Origin: DATBGO01 sp963695645
Lineage (GTDB): Bacteria > Actinomycetota > Actinomycetes > Streptosporangiales > Streptosporangiaceae
DNA length: 64,000 nt
Reading direction: 5' to 3'
NCBI GenBank assembly: GCA_963695645.1
Contig: CAVOHC010000004.1
Span: forward strand, 124,001-188,000
Shown here: positions 26,143 to 35,338 of the stretch, in pieces
How positions within the stretch are numbered: the stretch's first letter is position 1
Layout of the letters: each line of letters begins with the position of its first letter
Notes under the pieces: generated by a model
The model's database searches: none
Seen by the model: the letters and a program-made list of their open reading frames with translations, nothing else
Told to the model about the DNA's origin: nothing
Program-made: the position numbers and the translations under genes

Positions 26143-26625
26143 TCAGCTGCCCGAGCGGCCAGGCGAGTTGTTGGCTGCGATGGTGGCGTTGAGGACCAGG
26201 GCGAACAGGTTCCACCCGAGATAGGGCACGAGCCCGGCTGCTGCCTTCCGGTCCACCCTGGCCACCTCCCTGGTCAGCGCAACGGTCGAGACTTCAAGGG
26301 CACAGATCACTGCCACCCCGCATGCGGGCCGATGCGCGCGGAAGAAGACCCACGGCCACGCCGCGTTGAGACAGAGGTTGATGCCAAGGACGGCCGACAG
26401 GCGGCGCCGCTGCGCTGGGGCGGCGCGGCCCGCAGCCCGCCCGGTCGAGGCGGCGATCAGCGTATAGAGCACCGTCCAGACCCGGCCGATGACCCGGCCA
26501 GGAGGCTGCCAGCTCGGCAGGTCGAGCCCGGAGTACCAGTGGCTGTCCACATCGGTCGCGGCGCCGCCGATAACGGCTGCGGCCGCCGCCGCCGCCCCGG
26601 TGGCGAGATATGACTTCGATGACAT
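26143..26625 (-). CDS. TspO/MBR family protein
   Basis: The 160-residue membrane protein has five hydrophobic helices. Family features are WYSGLDLPSWQPPGRVIGRVWTVLY (aromatic and Pro-rich loop after TM1), NLCLNAAWPWVFF and PYLGWNLFALVLNATI near the C-terminus. TspO proteins bind porphyrins or cholesterol-like ligands and are linked to stress responses. The ATG at 26625 is preferred over an open upstream extension because the family begins at MSSKSYLATG. Confidence 0.85.
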   Translation of the reverse strand: MSSKSYLATGAAAAAAAVIGGAATDVDSHWYSGLDLPSWQPPGRVIGRVWTVLYTLIAASTGRAAGRAAPAQRRRLSAVLGINLCLNAAWPWVFFRAHRPACGVAVICALEVSTVALTREVARVDRKAAAGLVPYLGWNLFALVLNATIAANNSPGRSGS

Positions 26626-26702
26626 GGCCGGATCTTCCCCCCGGCACGGATGCTCAACCACCACGGCTAGGACCGGCGGCCGGCTGAGCGCAGGGCTGTA
26701 CC

Positions 26703-29150
26703 TCATGCCCGGGTGAGCACGTCCAGATACTCACGGACTGTCTGGGTCAGCGGATGATCCGGCGGCAGCACCCGCTCGCAGTCGGCCAAGGTGCGCTCCA
26801 GCAGCGCGGTGGCCTGGGTGAGCCGGCGCGCCGCATGGTAGGCGGCGGCGAGGTTGGCTCGCGAGGTGAGGGTATCGGGGTGATAGGCACCCATCACCCG
26901 CTCGCAGCCCGCGAGGGTCTGCTCGTACAACGGCACGGCGGTGGCCAGCTTTCCCGCCGAATGATAGACGGACGCCAGGTTGCCCTTCGCGGTCAGCGTG
27001 TCACGGTGATCTGGGCCCTGGGTCCGCTCCCGGTCGGCGATGGTCTGCTGGTAGAGGGCGATCGCTTCCTTGAACCGCCGTGCGGCGTGGCAGGCGGATG
27101 CCAGGTTAGCGCGCGAGGTCATGGTGTCCGGGTGATCGCGGCCTAGCACGAGCTCCCGGTCCGCGAGGGCGCGCTTGTATATCGGGATCGCGTCCTTCAG
27201 CCGGTCCGCCGAGCGGTAGGCGTAGGCGACGCCGGCGCGCGAGGCGATGGTGTCCGGATGATCCGCGCCAAGCACGCGCTCCCGGTCGGCGAGGGTGCGC
27301 TCGTAGAGCGTTATCGCTTCTGGCAGCCGGCCTGCCGACTGGAGCGCGGCGGCCAGGTCGCCACGGGCGGTGAACGTTTTCGGATGGTCCAGCCCGAGCG
27401 CCAGCTCCCGGTCGGCGAGGGTGCGCTCGAAGACGTTGATCGCGTCGGACAGGCGGCCGGCTGACCGGTACGCGGCGGCCAGGTCGCTGCGTGCCGTCAG
27501 CGTGTCGGGATGGTCGGGGCCGAGCACCCATTCCCGCCCGGCTAGGGTGCGCTCGTAGAGCGGGATCGCGTCCGACAGCCGGCCCGCGGCCAGGCACACG
27601 TGAGCGAGGTTGCTACGGGCCGTCAGCGTCTCCGGGTGGCCGGGACCGAGGATCCGCTCTCGTTCGGCGAGGTTCTGCGCGTGCATCCCGATCGCCTCTT
27701 CCAGCCGGCCTGCGGTCTCGTAGGCGGCGGCGAGGTGGTCGTGGGTCAGCAGGGTCTGGGCATGAACGGGACCGAGAATACGGCCGCTCGTGTCGGCCAT
27801 CATCTGCCAGTAGCTGATGGCCGGCCCGGTGAGCCTGGCACCGTCCAGGCTGCGCCCGGCCCGCAGCAGCACCGGATGGCCTTCTGGCTCCCACAGCAGT
27901 TCGGCGGCAGCCTGATGCAGGCTGGCTGTGCACTCTCGCAGGGCCTGGGCCAGCAGCGGGCTGGTCTCGCGCTGCGGCCACGCCTGGGCAAGCGCGTCAG
28001 CTGCGGCCTTGCTGGTTTGTGCAACCACCGCAGGCGGCAGGACCTGCCGGATCGTTGCCTGGACAAGGCGATGCATCCGGACGGTGTACGCGGAGCTGGC
28101 CGGGTCGATGGTCACCAGCGCCGAACGGGCAAGATTCTGCAGGGCGGCGCGGGCGCTAGCCTCGTCGGCCGCCGTCCCGGCGTGCTGCCGCCCGGTGATG
28201 TAGTCGCATGCGGCCCGGCTGGTCAGGACCGCGCCGGGGATGCCGCCAGAGCCGAGCACCGCGGTCAGCGCCAGGGCAGGGCGCGCCATCCCGGCCGGCG
28301 GCATCTGGTCGGCTTGATCGAGGGCCAGGGACCAGGCCGCGGCGGTGGTCATCCCGAAGCCGTCCGCCGCGCTGAGATTAATGCGCTGCTTCCGGTCAGC
28401 GAACTGGATCCGGTAATTCCGGCAGTCGGACCCGGATTCGGCGATCGTGTCCGCGGCCATGGTCAGCGCCAGCGGAAGGCACGCGAGATCCTCGACCAGA
28501 TCAAGGGCCTCGATCCGCTGGTGGGGATCGTCGTACAGTTTCGCGGTCAGGTAGCCCAGCGCTTCGCGGCGGCTGAAGGCTCCGACCTGAAGGATCTTCC
28601 GGCCAGGAGCGCGCATCGACGCAGCCTGCAGCCGAGTGGTGATCAGCACCCTTCCGGCAGCGCCCTGCGGCCACAGCCCCGCAAGGTCGGCCGGGTCGGC
28701 CAGATCATCGAGGACGACCAGCCACGGCCGGCTGGTCTCGGCCAGCCAGGTCAGGAACCTGGCCGCCACGGCGTCCTGAGCGTCTCCCCGGTCGCCAGCG
28801 CCGATCCCGGCGAGCGCCTCGGCGTAGCCAGTCATGATGGCGTCCCGGCTTACTGCCGGCACCCAGACCAGCAGGTCCGTGGCTTCGGCCTGCCAGACGG
28901 AGTGCGCGAACGCGACGGCCAGCTGCGTCTTTCCGGTGCCGCCCGCGCTGGCCAGCGACTGCCCGTCGATCACCTCGGGGCGGGTGAGCACGGCCGTCTC
29001 GCCCGCTGCGAGGTTGCTTATCGTGCCTAACCCGGTCTCCGGCCGCGGGGTGTAGCAGGCGGCCGGCGGCGGCACCGTGCCCGACTGCAGCGGCCAGCTG
29101 CCCGAAGTCGGCGCCTCGCCAGCCCATCTGTTGCTGATTTGGCTGCTCAT
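26703..29150 (-). CDS. NB-ARC ATPase with C-terminal tetratricopeptide repeats
   Basis: The 815-residue protein starts with about 60 unstructured residues. An NB-ARC/STAND ATPase follows, with P-loop GGTGKTQLA (Lys74), Walker B WLVVLDDLAD, sensor GRVLITTR, CLPLALT and a winged-helix MHRLVQATIRQVL. From about residue 430 to the end there are some nine TPRs of 42 residues of the kinesin-light-chain type, each with HPDTLTARSNLA-like and AGRLxDAIxLYERTLADRE-like segments. STAND proteins assemble on sensing a ligand; several are immune sensors or regulators. It resembles the C-terminal two thirds of FxsT (59001-62939) but lacks that protein's ParA-like and TIR parts. No effector gene is beside it, and no clear ribosome binding site is visible. 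Confidence 0.87.
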   Translation of the reverse strand: MSSQISNRWAGEAPTSGSWPLQSGTVPPPAACYTPRPETGLGTISNLAAGETAVLTRPEVIDGQSLASAGGTGKTQLAVAFAHSVWQAEATDLLVWVPAVSRDAIMTGYAEALAGIGAGDRGDAQDAVAARFLTWLAETSRPWLVVLDDLADPADLAGLWPQGAAGRVLITTRLQAASMRAPGRKILQVGAFSRREALGYLTAKLYDDPHQRIEALDLVEDLACLPLALTMAADTIAESGSDCRNYRIQFADRKQRINLSAADGFGMTTAAAWSLALDQADQMPPAGMARPALALTAVLGSGGIPGAVLTSRAACDYITGRQHAGTAADEASARAALQNLARSALVTIDPASSAYTVRMHRLVQATIRQVLPPAVVAQTSKAAADALAQAWPQRETSPLLAQALRECTASLHQAAAELLWEPEGHPVLLRAGRSLDGARLTGPAISYWQMMADTSGRILGPVHAQTLLTHDHLAAAYETAGRLEEAIGMHAQNLAERERILGPGHPETLTARSNLAHVCLAAGRLSDAIPLYERTLAGREWVLGPDHPDTLTARSDLAAAYRSAGRLSDAINVFERTLADRELALGLDHPKTFTARGDLAAALQSAGRLPEAITLYERTLADRERVLGADHPDTIASRAGVAYAYRSADRLKDAIPIYKRALADRELVLGRDHPDTMTSRANLASACHAARRFKEAIALYQQTIADRERTQGPDHRDTLTAKGNLASVYHSAGKLATAVPLYEQTLAGCERVMGAYHPDTLTSRANLAAAYHAARRLTQATALLERTLADCERVLPPDHPLTQTVREYLDVLTRA

Positions 29151-29500
29151 GCTGGTGGGGCCGGTGATAATCGTCCGCCGGGCACCCAGACCTCCCTCGC
29201 CGCGCTCCGCTCAGTGGCAGCATCACACTACGACGAATATGTCGAGCGATAAGCGGTATTCCCGAGCCGACCGGATTCAGTTTCCTCCCTGGTGAGGGGC
29301 CTGGGCTAGCGGCAGGATGCTGCCAGGCCGTCGGCCGGGGCGATCGTGGCCCGCCGGGCAGCGATGCTGAGTTAGCTCGGCCGGTCCGGGGCGTCCCCGG
29401 CCGGCTGCGCGGGTACGGCGCCGACTAGAGAGCGACCGTTGACGGGTCGTCCGGATCAGGAATAGTGTCCGGCTTCCTCCAAACTCGCAAAGGGGTAGCG
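29151..29500. other. Intergenic region between divergent NB-ARC/TPR and LLM genes
   Basis: I see no gene. These 350 bp must hold both promoters. A short hairpin GGCAG-GATG-CTGCC lies near 29311-29324. No convincing hexamer pair or operator was found. Confidence 0.5.
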
Positions 29501-30517
29501 ATGCTCGGCTTCGGTGTCACGTTCATGGCTGATCCGCCCGTCTCTGAGGTGGTGGACAAGACCGCGCTCGCTGAGGAGAACGGGTTCAGCCATGCCTGGC
29601 TGTGGGACAGTCACGTTCTCTGGCAGGAGGTTTACCCGATCTTCACGCTGATGGCGGCGGAGACGACGGGCATTCACGTCGGGCCGTGCGTGACCAACCC
29701 GGTGACCAGGGACCCGACGGTGACGGCGTCGGCCATGGCGACGCTGAACGAGATTTCAGGCGGCCGGATGGAGGTCGGCATCGGCCGCGGCGACTCGGCG
29801 CAGCGGGTACTCGGGCGTGGTCCGGTGCCGGTCGCGGCGCTCGAGCGGGCCTGTGTGGTCATCCGCGACCTGGCCGAGGGCCGCGAGGTGGACATCGACG
29901 GCACGCTGGTCCAGCTGAAGTGGTCGCAGGGCCACCGGCTGCCGATCTGGGTCGCCGCCTACGGGCCGCGCGCGCTGCGCTGCGCAGGCCGCGTAGCCGA
30001 CGGCGTCATCCTCCAGCTCGCCGACCCGTTCATCATCGAATGGGCGCTCCGCTACCTGCGCGAGGGCGCTAGCGAGGCTGGCCGCAGCGAGGCTGACATC
30101 AAGGTGATGGCCGCCGCCCCTGCCTACCTCACCGACGACCTGCACCATGCCAGGGAGCAAGTGCGGTGGTTCCCCGCGCTGGTGTCTAATCACGTCGTCG
30201 ATCTGGTCAGCCGGTACCAGGACGCTGAGCTGCCGGGCGCGCTGACCGACTACATCGCGGCGCGCGAGCGTTACGACTACGCTCACCATGGCCGGGCCGG
30301 GTCCGGCAACGCGGATTTCGTCACCGATGAAGTGGTAGACAGGTTCTGCGTTATCGGCACGCCTGAGCAGGTGCGGGACCGGCTCACACAGCTGATGGAT
30401 CTGGGTGTTGACCAGTTCAACATCTACTCGATGATCGATGACCCGGGCGCGCTGATCCGCGGTTTCGGCAGCGAGATCATCCCCGCTTTCAGCCGGCCAG
30501 TAGCGGCCGGAGGTTAA
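29501..30517 (+). CDS. LLM class F420-dependent oxidoreductase
   Basis: The 338-residue protein has a luciferase-like TIM barrel: GFGVTFMADPPVSEVVD, NGFSHAWLWDSH, the middle GRMEVGIGRGDS, and IGTPEQVRDRLTQLMDLGVDQFNIY, which is diagnostic of the F420-binding branch. It would transfer hydride between reduced F420 and an unknown substrate. ATG at 29501 has AAGGGG about 6 nt upstream. No partner genes suggest a substrate. Confidence 0.88.
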   Translation: MLGFGVTFMADPPVSEVVDKTALAEENGFSHAWLWDSHVLWQEVYPIFTLMAAETTGIHVGPCVTNPVTRDPTVTASAMATLNEISGGRMEVGIGRGDSAQRVLGRGPVPVAALERACVVIRDLAEGREVDIDGTLVQLKWSQGHRLPIWVAAYGPRALRCAGRVADGVILQLADPFIIEWALRYLREGASEAGRSEADIKVMAAAPAYLTDDLHHAREQVRWFPALVSNHVVDLVSRYQDAELPGALTDYIAARERYDYAHHGRAGSGNADFVTDEVVDRFCVIGTPEQVRDRLTQLMDLGVDQFNIYSMIDDPGALIRGFGSEIIPAFSRPVAAGG

Positions 30518-30582
30518 CCCGCGCAAGCTGGCCGGACACCTGCGACACGCGCTGCCGGCTGCGGATAGGCGGCGGACTGCCT

Positions 30583-30987
30583 TTAGGGGTGCCGCCTGGA
30601 CTGGCGGTCGCGCAGCCTGTCCTCGTCGAGGGCCAGGCTCAGCAGCCAGCCGACAACGCCGATGATGATCGCTCCCCAGAACGCGGGCCAGAACCCGGTG
30701 ATGCGGAACGGCAGCGACAGCTTCCCCGCGACCCAGCTTGTGAGCCAGAGCAGGAGCGCGTTGACGACGAGCGCGATCAGGCCAAGAGTGAGTACGTAAA
30801 ACAGGCAGCCAACCGTCTTCACGATCGGCTTCAGGACCGCGTTGACGATGCCGAAGATCAACGCGACGACGATGAGCGTTCCCACCCGCGAGCCAGCGCT
30901 GCCGGCGCGCAGTTCGATGCCGGGAACCAGTGCCGTCGCGAGGAACAGGGCGCAGGCGGTGATCAGCACCCGGATTACGACCCTCAT
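30583..30987 (-). CDS. Phage holin family (PF04020-type) membrane protein
   Basis: The 134-residue protein has four hydrophobic helices, with the family motif FGIVNAVLKPIVKTVGCLFYVLTLGL and NALLLWLTSW, and a basic C-terminus (DRLRDRQSRRHP). Despite the name these are chromosomal membrane proteins of unknown role in most bacteria. It is convergent with the LLM gene, 65 bp apart. Confidence 0.85.
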   Translation of the reverse strand: MRVVIRVLITACALFLATALVPGIELRAGSAGSRVGTLIVVALIFGIVNAVLKPIVKTVGCLFYVLTLGLIALVVNALLLWLTSWVAGKLSLPFRITGFWPAFWGAIIIGVVGWLLSLALDEDRLRDRQSRRHP

Positions 30988-31483
30988 GACCCCATCTTTT
31001 CACTGCATCCCGGACAGTAAGTACATACCGTCCTGCTCAGGGTTGGCTGGGGCGTGCCGCGCCTTTCCGGGCCGCACCCTGGGCCTGCCCCGGGCCTTGC
31101 CCCCGGCCCAGCCCGGGCCGCACCCTGGGCCTGCTCCGGGCCGTGCCCCGGCCCTGCCCCCGGCCCTGCGCCCGGCCTCCGGCCTACGCCCGGCCTCCGG
31201 CCTACGCCCGGCCCCCGGGCCGCGCAGCCGTCCAGGTACCCCCGGATTCATGGATGGCGTCAAGACGGGGCTGCTGGCGATGATGTCTACGACGCCGGAC
31301 ATCAGGCATCAATAGCTGAAGAAAACAGATAAGACTTGCCAGTGCCGGAATGCGAATAGCGATGATTCACGCTTACCGGCATGTCGCTGGACGGCGCTAT
31401 AAGCGGCATGGAACTATAAGCGGCCGGGGAAACGACTGCCGTCATCAGTTATCGGGACCGATCACGGCCGCGGGGGAGTAGTA
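30988..31483. other. Intergenic region without a supported gene
   Basis: The 496-bp gap includes the GC-rich repeats at 31065-31225 and then a markedly AT-richer stretch (31310-31440). CTATAAGCGGC occurs twice, at about 31398 and 31415. The AT-richer part may hold the promoter of the short ORF at 31484. Confidence 0.5.
31065..31225. repeat. GC-rich imperfect direct repeats
   Basis: Two copies of a segment of about 27 bp (starting GGGCCGCACCCTGGGCCTGC) and two exact copies of an 18-bp unit (CTCCGGCCTACGCCCGGC) lie among CCGGGCC runs. Open frames across it encode only Pro/Gly/Arg low-complexity sequence, so I treat it as noncoding repeat DNA. Confidence 0.75.
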
Positions 31484-31675
31484 ATGGGATTCGCCTGGGT
31501 ATCAGCAAATGCAAGTGACTTCGTAATGCCGCAGATGTGGGAGCGCGCGGCTTTCTCGCCCCGGCACCGTAAACCGCCGCGCTGGTCGCGTCGGCTGCGG
31601 GCAGTAGCCGGGCTTGCCCGGCGGGCGTCCGGGGTTCCCGGCACCCTGCGCCGGACCAGCCGGGTCATCGGCTAG
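31484..31675 (+). CDS. Short basic hypothetical protein
   Basis: The 63-residue ORF (MGFAWVSANASDFVMPQMWERA, then Arg-rich KPPRWSRRLRAVAGLARRASG) is preceded by GGGGGAG 5 nt before the ATG, a strong ribosome binding site. Codon third positions are less GC-biased at the N-terminus than in neighbours. It has no recognisable family and could be a small peptide or a remnant. Confidence 0.35.
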   Translation: MGFAWVSANASDFVMPQMWERAAFSPRHRKPPRWSRRLRAVAGLARRASGVPGTLRRTSRVIG

Positions 31676-32028
31676 CCGGCCTGGCCGAGGACACGGGCTC
31701 GAAGTCGGGGAAACGGACGGAGATTAGCTACCCGGCCCAGGGGATTGCGATCCTCGCGGGGCGGGCAGGGGGTTCGCGGCCCGGGACCGGGCAGGGAGCG
31801 GCTCGGGCCCGCGCGGGACCCGGGCTAGCGGCGCGGCTGGCGGTTCCGGCTTGGCGGTTCCGCGCTGACGGTCGGCTTTCTGCGCGAGCGGATCGACGGG
31901 AGAGCGGGTCAGCAGACTGCGGAGCCAGCTGCAAAGCCTGGCGGACCGGCCGGAACCGTGTGACCGCTAGCTACTTCCGGCCCGAGCACAACCGTGCGCG
32001 GCTGAGATAATGCCGCAATGGTGGAGCA
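31676..32028. other. Intergenic region, nothing recognised
   Basis: These 353 bp contain GC-rich simple sequence (GGGCAGGG and GGCGG runs around 31760-31860). I see no gene, hairpin or operator that I can support. Confidence 0.45.
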
Positions 32029-32181
32029 TTAGCTGGACATCCTGACGGTTCGGCTGCTGCGTGATGCGGCCAGCACGTCACTCTTGACGGAGATCGCGAC
32101 GAACAGCAGGCCCGTCAGCGCACCAGCAACGGCGGCGAGCGCTTCACCGAAGCCGAGCCAAATTCCGGTCGTGTACCCCAC
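32029..32181 (-). pseudogene. Truncated small membrane protein fragment
   Basis: From GTG at 32181 the frame gives about 50 residues: VGYTTGIWLGFGEALAAVAG, then ALTGLLFVAISVKSDVLAASRSS, ending RTVRMSS. The segment GFGEALAAVAGALTGLLFVA-SVKS is the first helix region of a widespread actinobacterial membrane protein usually about three times longer. Here it stops abruptly, so it is probably a 3'-deleted remnant. Identification is from memory of the family and is moderate. Confidence 0.5.
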
Positions 32182-32259
32182 CGGACGACCTCCCAGATCA
32201 GCCCGTGACCACCATCGACCATTGGCGACGGAACGCCGCAAGTGAGCGCAGGCGGGTCG

Positions 32260-32514
32260 CTACTTCCACCGGAAGTGCACGAATAGCCGACCGAAGTTCT
32301 TGGAATCCTTTTCGACGCGGTGGTACAGCGCTTTGATGTCCTTACGCTCCAAAAACCTCAGCACGTGCTTCTTGAGCTGGCCAGATCCCTTCCCCGGGAT
32401 GATCTCTACCAGCGGCGCCTTCTTCCGGACCGCCTCGTCGATGATGTCTTGCAGCGCGCGATCGATGTCCTGGCCGCGATTATAGATGTCGTGCAGGTCG
32501 AGCTTGAGCTTCAT
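32260..32514 (-). CDS. Small Smr/MutS2-type domain protein
   Basis: The 84-residue protein (MKLKLDLHDIYNRGQDID, VEIIPGKGSGQLKKHVLRFL) shows the Smr-domain hallmarks: LDLH at the N-terminus and the GKGSGxLKxxVxxxL motif. Smr domains bind or nick nucleic acid. Stand-alone versions of this length are common in actinobacteria. A GGAG lies 8 nt before ATG 32514. Confidence 0.85.
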   Translation of the reverse strand: MKLKLDLHDIYNRGQDIDRALQDIIDEAVRKKAPLVEIIPGKGSGQLKKHVLRFLERKDIKALYHRVEKDSKNFGRLFVHFRWK

Positions 32515-32606
32515 CTGGCCGTCTCCGATCGGCTAATGCGTCCACGCTACGCTGAGCGCCGGTGCTAGTCGGCGGCCTGCCGTCTGCCAGGCGAAATGGA
32601 GATCTA

Positions 32607-33008
32607 ATGCTTTTCGGGGACGAGCACGTCAGGCGCTACGTTGCGACTGATGGCGAGGAAGGGTACCACTGGCAGGGCACGACCATCCTGATCCTCACGA
32701 CGACCGGCCGGCGGACCGGCGAGCAGCGGCGGAACCCGCTGATCTTCCGCGAGCACGATGGCACTTACTTGGTTGTGGCGTCCAAGGGCGGCTCCGACGC
32801 GCCGCCCGCCTGGTATCTCAACTTGCAGGCCAGCCCCGAGGTGACCGTACAGGTGCGGGGCGAGAAATTCGCTGCCCGGGCCCGCACGGCGACGCCGCAG
32901 GAGAAGCCGGCCCTCTGGCGGGAGATGACCGAGGTCTGGCCCGCGTACGACGAGTATCAGCGCAAGACCGAGCGGGAGATCCCGGTCGTTGTGCTCGAGC
33001 GATCCTGA
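32607..33008 (+). CDS. Deazaflavin (F420)-dependent nitroreductase family protein
   Basis: The 133-residue protein is of the Ddn/Rv3547 type: ILILTTTGRRTGEQRRNPLIF, YLVVASKGGSDAPPAWYLNLQASPEV, and the C-terminal YDEYQRKTEREIPVVVLE. It has a split beta-barrel fold that binds F420 and reduces quinones or other electron acceptors. ATG at 32607 is preceded by GGAG 5 nt away. A second member of the family lies at 42299-42715. Confidence 0.9.
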   Translation: MLFGDEHVRRYVATDGEEGYHWQGTTILILTTTGRRTGEQRRNPLIFREHDGTYLVVASKGGSDAPPAWYLNLQASPEVTVQVRGEKFAARARTATPQEKPALWREMTEVWPAYDEYQRKTEREIPVVVLERS

Positions 33009-33241
33009 CGCCAGCCTGTCCGGCTGCAGTGGCCATCCGGCCGTACCGCCCGCGGGTGGGACGGCAAGCCCGCGGCGGGACGGCAGTCTCGATCCCGGTA
33101 GCTATGAATCAATCAAAGGCCGCGATAGTGTGCCCACCAGGAAATATCTGGGCTAGACCTGCCGCCGCCGTCTCATTCGCCTGCTGGGCAGACCCGCCCG
33201 GCCCCCGGCCCCCGGGCCCCTGCCCCCCAGGGAGAACGTTC

Positions 33242-34682
33242 ATGCGCTTGTTGATGCCTGTGGTAGCCGCTGCAGGCTCGGTCACCCTCACCCTCGCCAT
33301 GACCAGCGCGGCCGCAATCGCGCCGGCCGCTGCCACCGGTCCCGTGGCCGCGTCATCGGCCTCGGCGGTGGTCATCCGGCCGGACGTGATTCACGTGGCC
33401 GGCGCGCTGAAGTCACCACCCACCACGGCCTTCTGTGAGAAGCATTACCAGATCGCCTGCTATCTGCCCAAGCAGATCCAGCGGGCATTCGGCCTTCCCG
33501 CGCTGTACCGTCATACGGTCCGTGGACGGCGCCTCAACGGCCACGGCCAGACGATCGTCATCGTCGACTCGTTCGGTTCCCCGACGGTCAGGCACGACCT
33601 GAAGGTCTTCGATAAGCGTGCAGCGCTCCCTGCGCCGCCGTCACTGCGGGTGATCCAGCCGGCCGGTACGGTCGCGCCCTACAAGCCCACCTCTGACCGG
33701 GTGGGCTGGGCAGGCGAGACCGACCTGGATGTCGAGTACGCGCACACGATCGCCCCGGGCGCGGGCATCCTGCTGGTCGAGACCCCGACGGCGGAGAACG
33801 AGGGCACGACCGGATTCCCGCAGATCGTGAAGGCCGAAGAGTACGTGGTCAACCATCACCTTGGCGGTGTGATCAGCCAGAGCTTCAGCGCGACCGAGCA
33901 GACGTTCCCGTCCAGGCGGTCCCTGCTCAACCTGCGCGGCGCCTACACTGACGCGGCGCGGAAGGGCGTGACCGTGCTGGCGGCATCGGGCGACAGCGGC
34001 GCGGCGGACGTGCGGTACAACGGGAGCACCTACTACCTGCGCCCGGTCACCTCGTGGCCGGACAGTGACCCGCTGGTGACCGGCATCGGCGGGGTCCAGC
34101 TGCACCTGAACGCGGCAGGCCAGCCTACCAGTCCGCCGACCGCGTGGAACGACACCTACAACATCCCGACCAACAGGTTCATTTCCGGTAGCGATGGCCC
34201 GAACCCGCTGGCTGGCGGCGGCGGCAAATCAGTGGTCTTCAGCCGCCCCGGCTATCAGGCCGGCGTGCGGAGCGTCGTCGGGCGCAGCCGCGGTGTGCCC
34301 GACATCTCGATGAGCGCTGCCTGCAACGGCGCTGCCGACATGTACCAGAGCTTCGCGGGCCAGCCGGCGCTGGTACCCGACCTGCGGGACGAGCGAGGCG
34401 ACCCCCGAGTTCGCGGGCATCGTGGCCCTGGCCGACCAGGTGGCGGGGCACCCGATAGGCCTGATCAACCCTTACCTCTACCAGTTGCTGGCCGGCCACA
34501 AGCCCGGCATCGCGGATATCACCAGCGGAAACAACACGGTGTCGTTCCTCCAGGGGGGCAAGCTTCACACCGTCCACGGGTTCGACGCGCTCGCCGGATA
34601 CGACCTGGCATCGGGGGTAGGCACCGTGAACAGCAGGTTCTTCGTCTTCGAACTTGCCGGTGCGGCAAGCCACCGTGGCTAG
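33242..34682 (+). pseudogene. S53 family (sedolisin-like) secreted serine peptidase, frameshifted
   Basis: From ATG 33242 (good RBS GGGAG) the frame encodes a signal peptide (LLMPVVAAAGSVTLTLAMTSAAAIA), a short pro-region, and an S53 domain. This has FGLPALY, GETDLDVEYAHTIAPGA with the catalytic Glu and Asp four apart, and the oxyanion Asp in AASGDSGAADV. At about 34365-34375 the frame shifts by one base: the serine motif GTSEATPEFAGIVALADQ and the calcium-site region YDLASGVGTVN continue in another frame to TAG 34680-34682. Dropping one base would join WYPTCGTSEATP to the upstream part. Unless this is a sequencing error, the active-site serine is lost and the gene is dead. Confidence 0.8.
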
Positions 34683-34876
34683 CCGGGATCGGCGTCGGCT
34701 GGCGCCAGCTAAGCGAGCTGCGGGGCAGCCCTGCGAGTCCCGGCGTGGCCACGCTGTGCCATCTGCCGGGGCCTGAAACGACCCGCGACGGCGCGACGGC
34801 GCAGGCATTCCGGCCGGGAAACCCGGTGCCCAGGGGACCGATCCGTTCGCTGGAGCGCCCCGAATAGTGGGTATGA

Positions 34877-35266
34877 GCACAAGCGATATGCGCGCATCGC
34901 AACAACGCCCGCGCGCAGGACAAGGCAATCTCGGCCGTGCTGACCGCTCCGGGCGCCCGGATCCTTACCGCGCACTCGACCGTCGGCGGCACCGGCACGG
35001 TCGTCGTCGCTGTCAGCCAGCAGAAGCTGATCTTCACGGCCAGCGGTCTGCCGCCGCTGTCCGCCGCCAAGGTATATCAGCTCTGGCTGATGGGACCGCC
35101 GCGGACCCGGTCGGCCGGGCTGATTCCGCTGGCCGCCGAGGGCCGTACTGCGCCGCTGCTCGCCGCCGGCCTGCGTGCCGGCGATCAAGTAGGGGTGACC
35201 GTCGAGCCCGCAGGCGGCACTTCCCAGCCGACCACCACGCCGATCCTGGTCATGCCCGTGCCGTAA
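34877..35266 (+). pseudogene. C-terminal fragment of an RskA-type anti-sigma factor
   Basis: The frame after a TGA at 34874 reads RNNARAQDKAISAVLTAPGA, GGTGTVVVAVSQQKLIFTASGLPPL, KVYQLWLMGPPRTRSAGLIPL and GVTVEPAGGTSQPTTTPILV. These are the extracytoplasmic RskA C-terminal domain. The N-terminal zinc-binding anti-sigma domain and the transmembrane helix are absent, and no sigma factor gene precedes it. A GTG at 34937 could start a 109-residue product, but it would stay in the cytosol without the sigma-binding part. Confidence 0.7.
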
Positions 35267-35338
35267 CCGCGTCGGGCGGCGTCCCGGCCGGGCTGCGCGC
35301 TACGCTGCGATGGTGCGCGCGGCGACGGGCCAGGCGCC

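Noticed and set aside
31000..31302. Minus-strand 100-residue frame with GRRPEAG repeats
   Set aside because: Low-complexity product of the GC-rich repeat DNA; no ribosome binding site or family.
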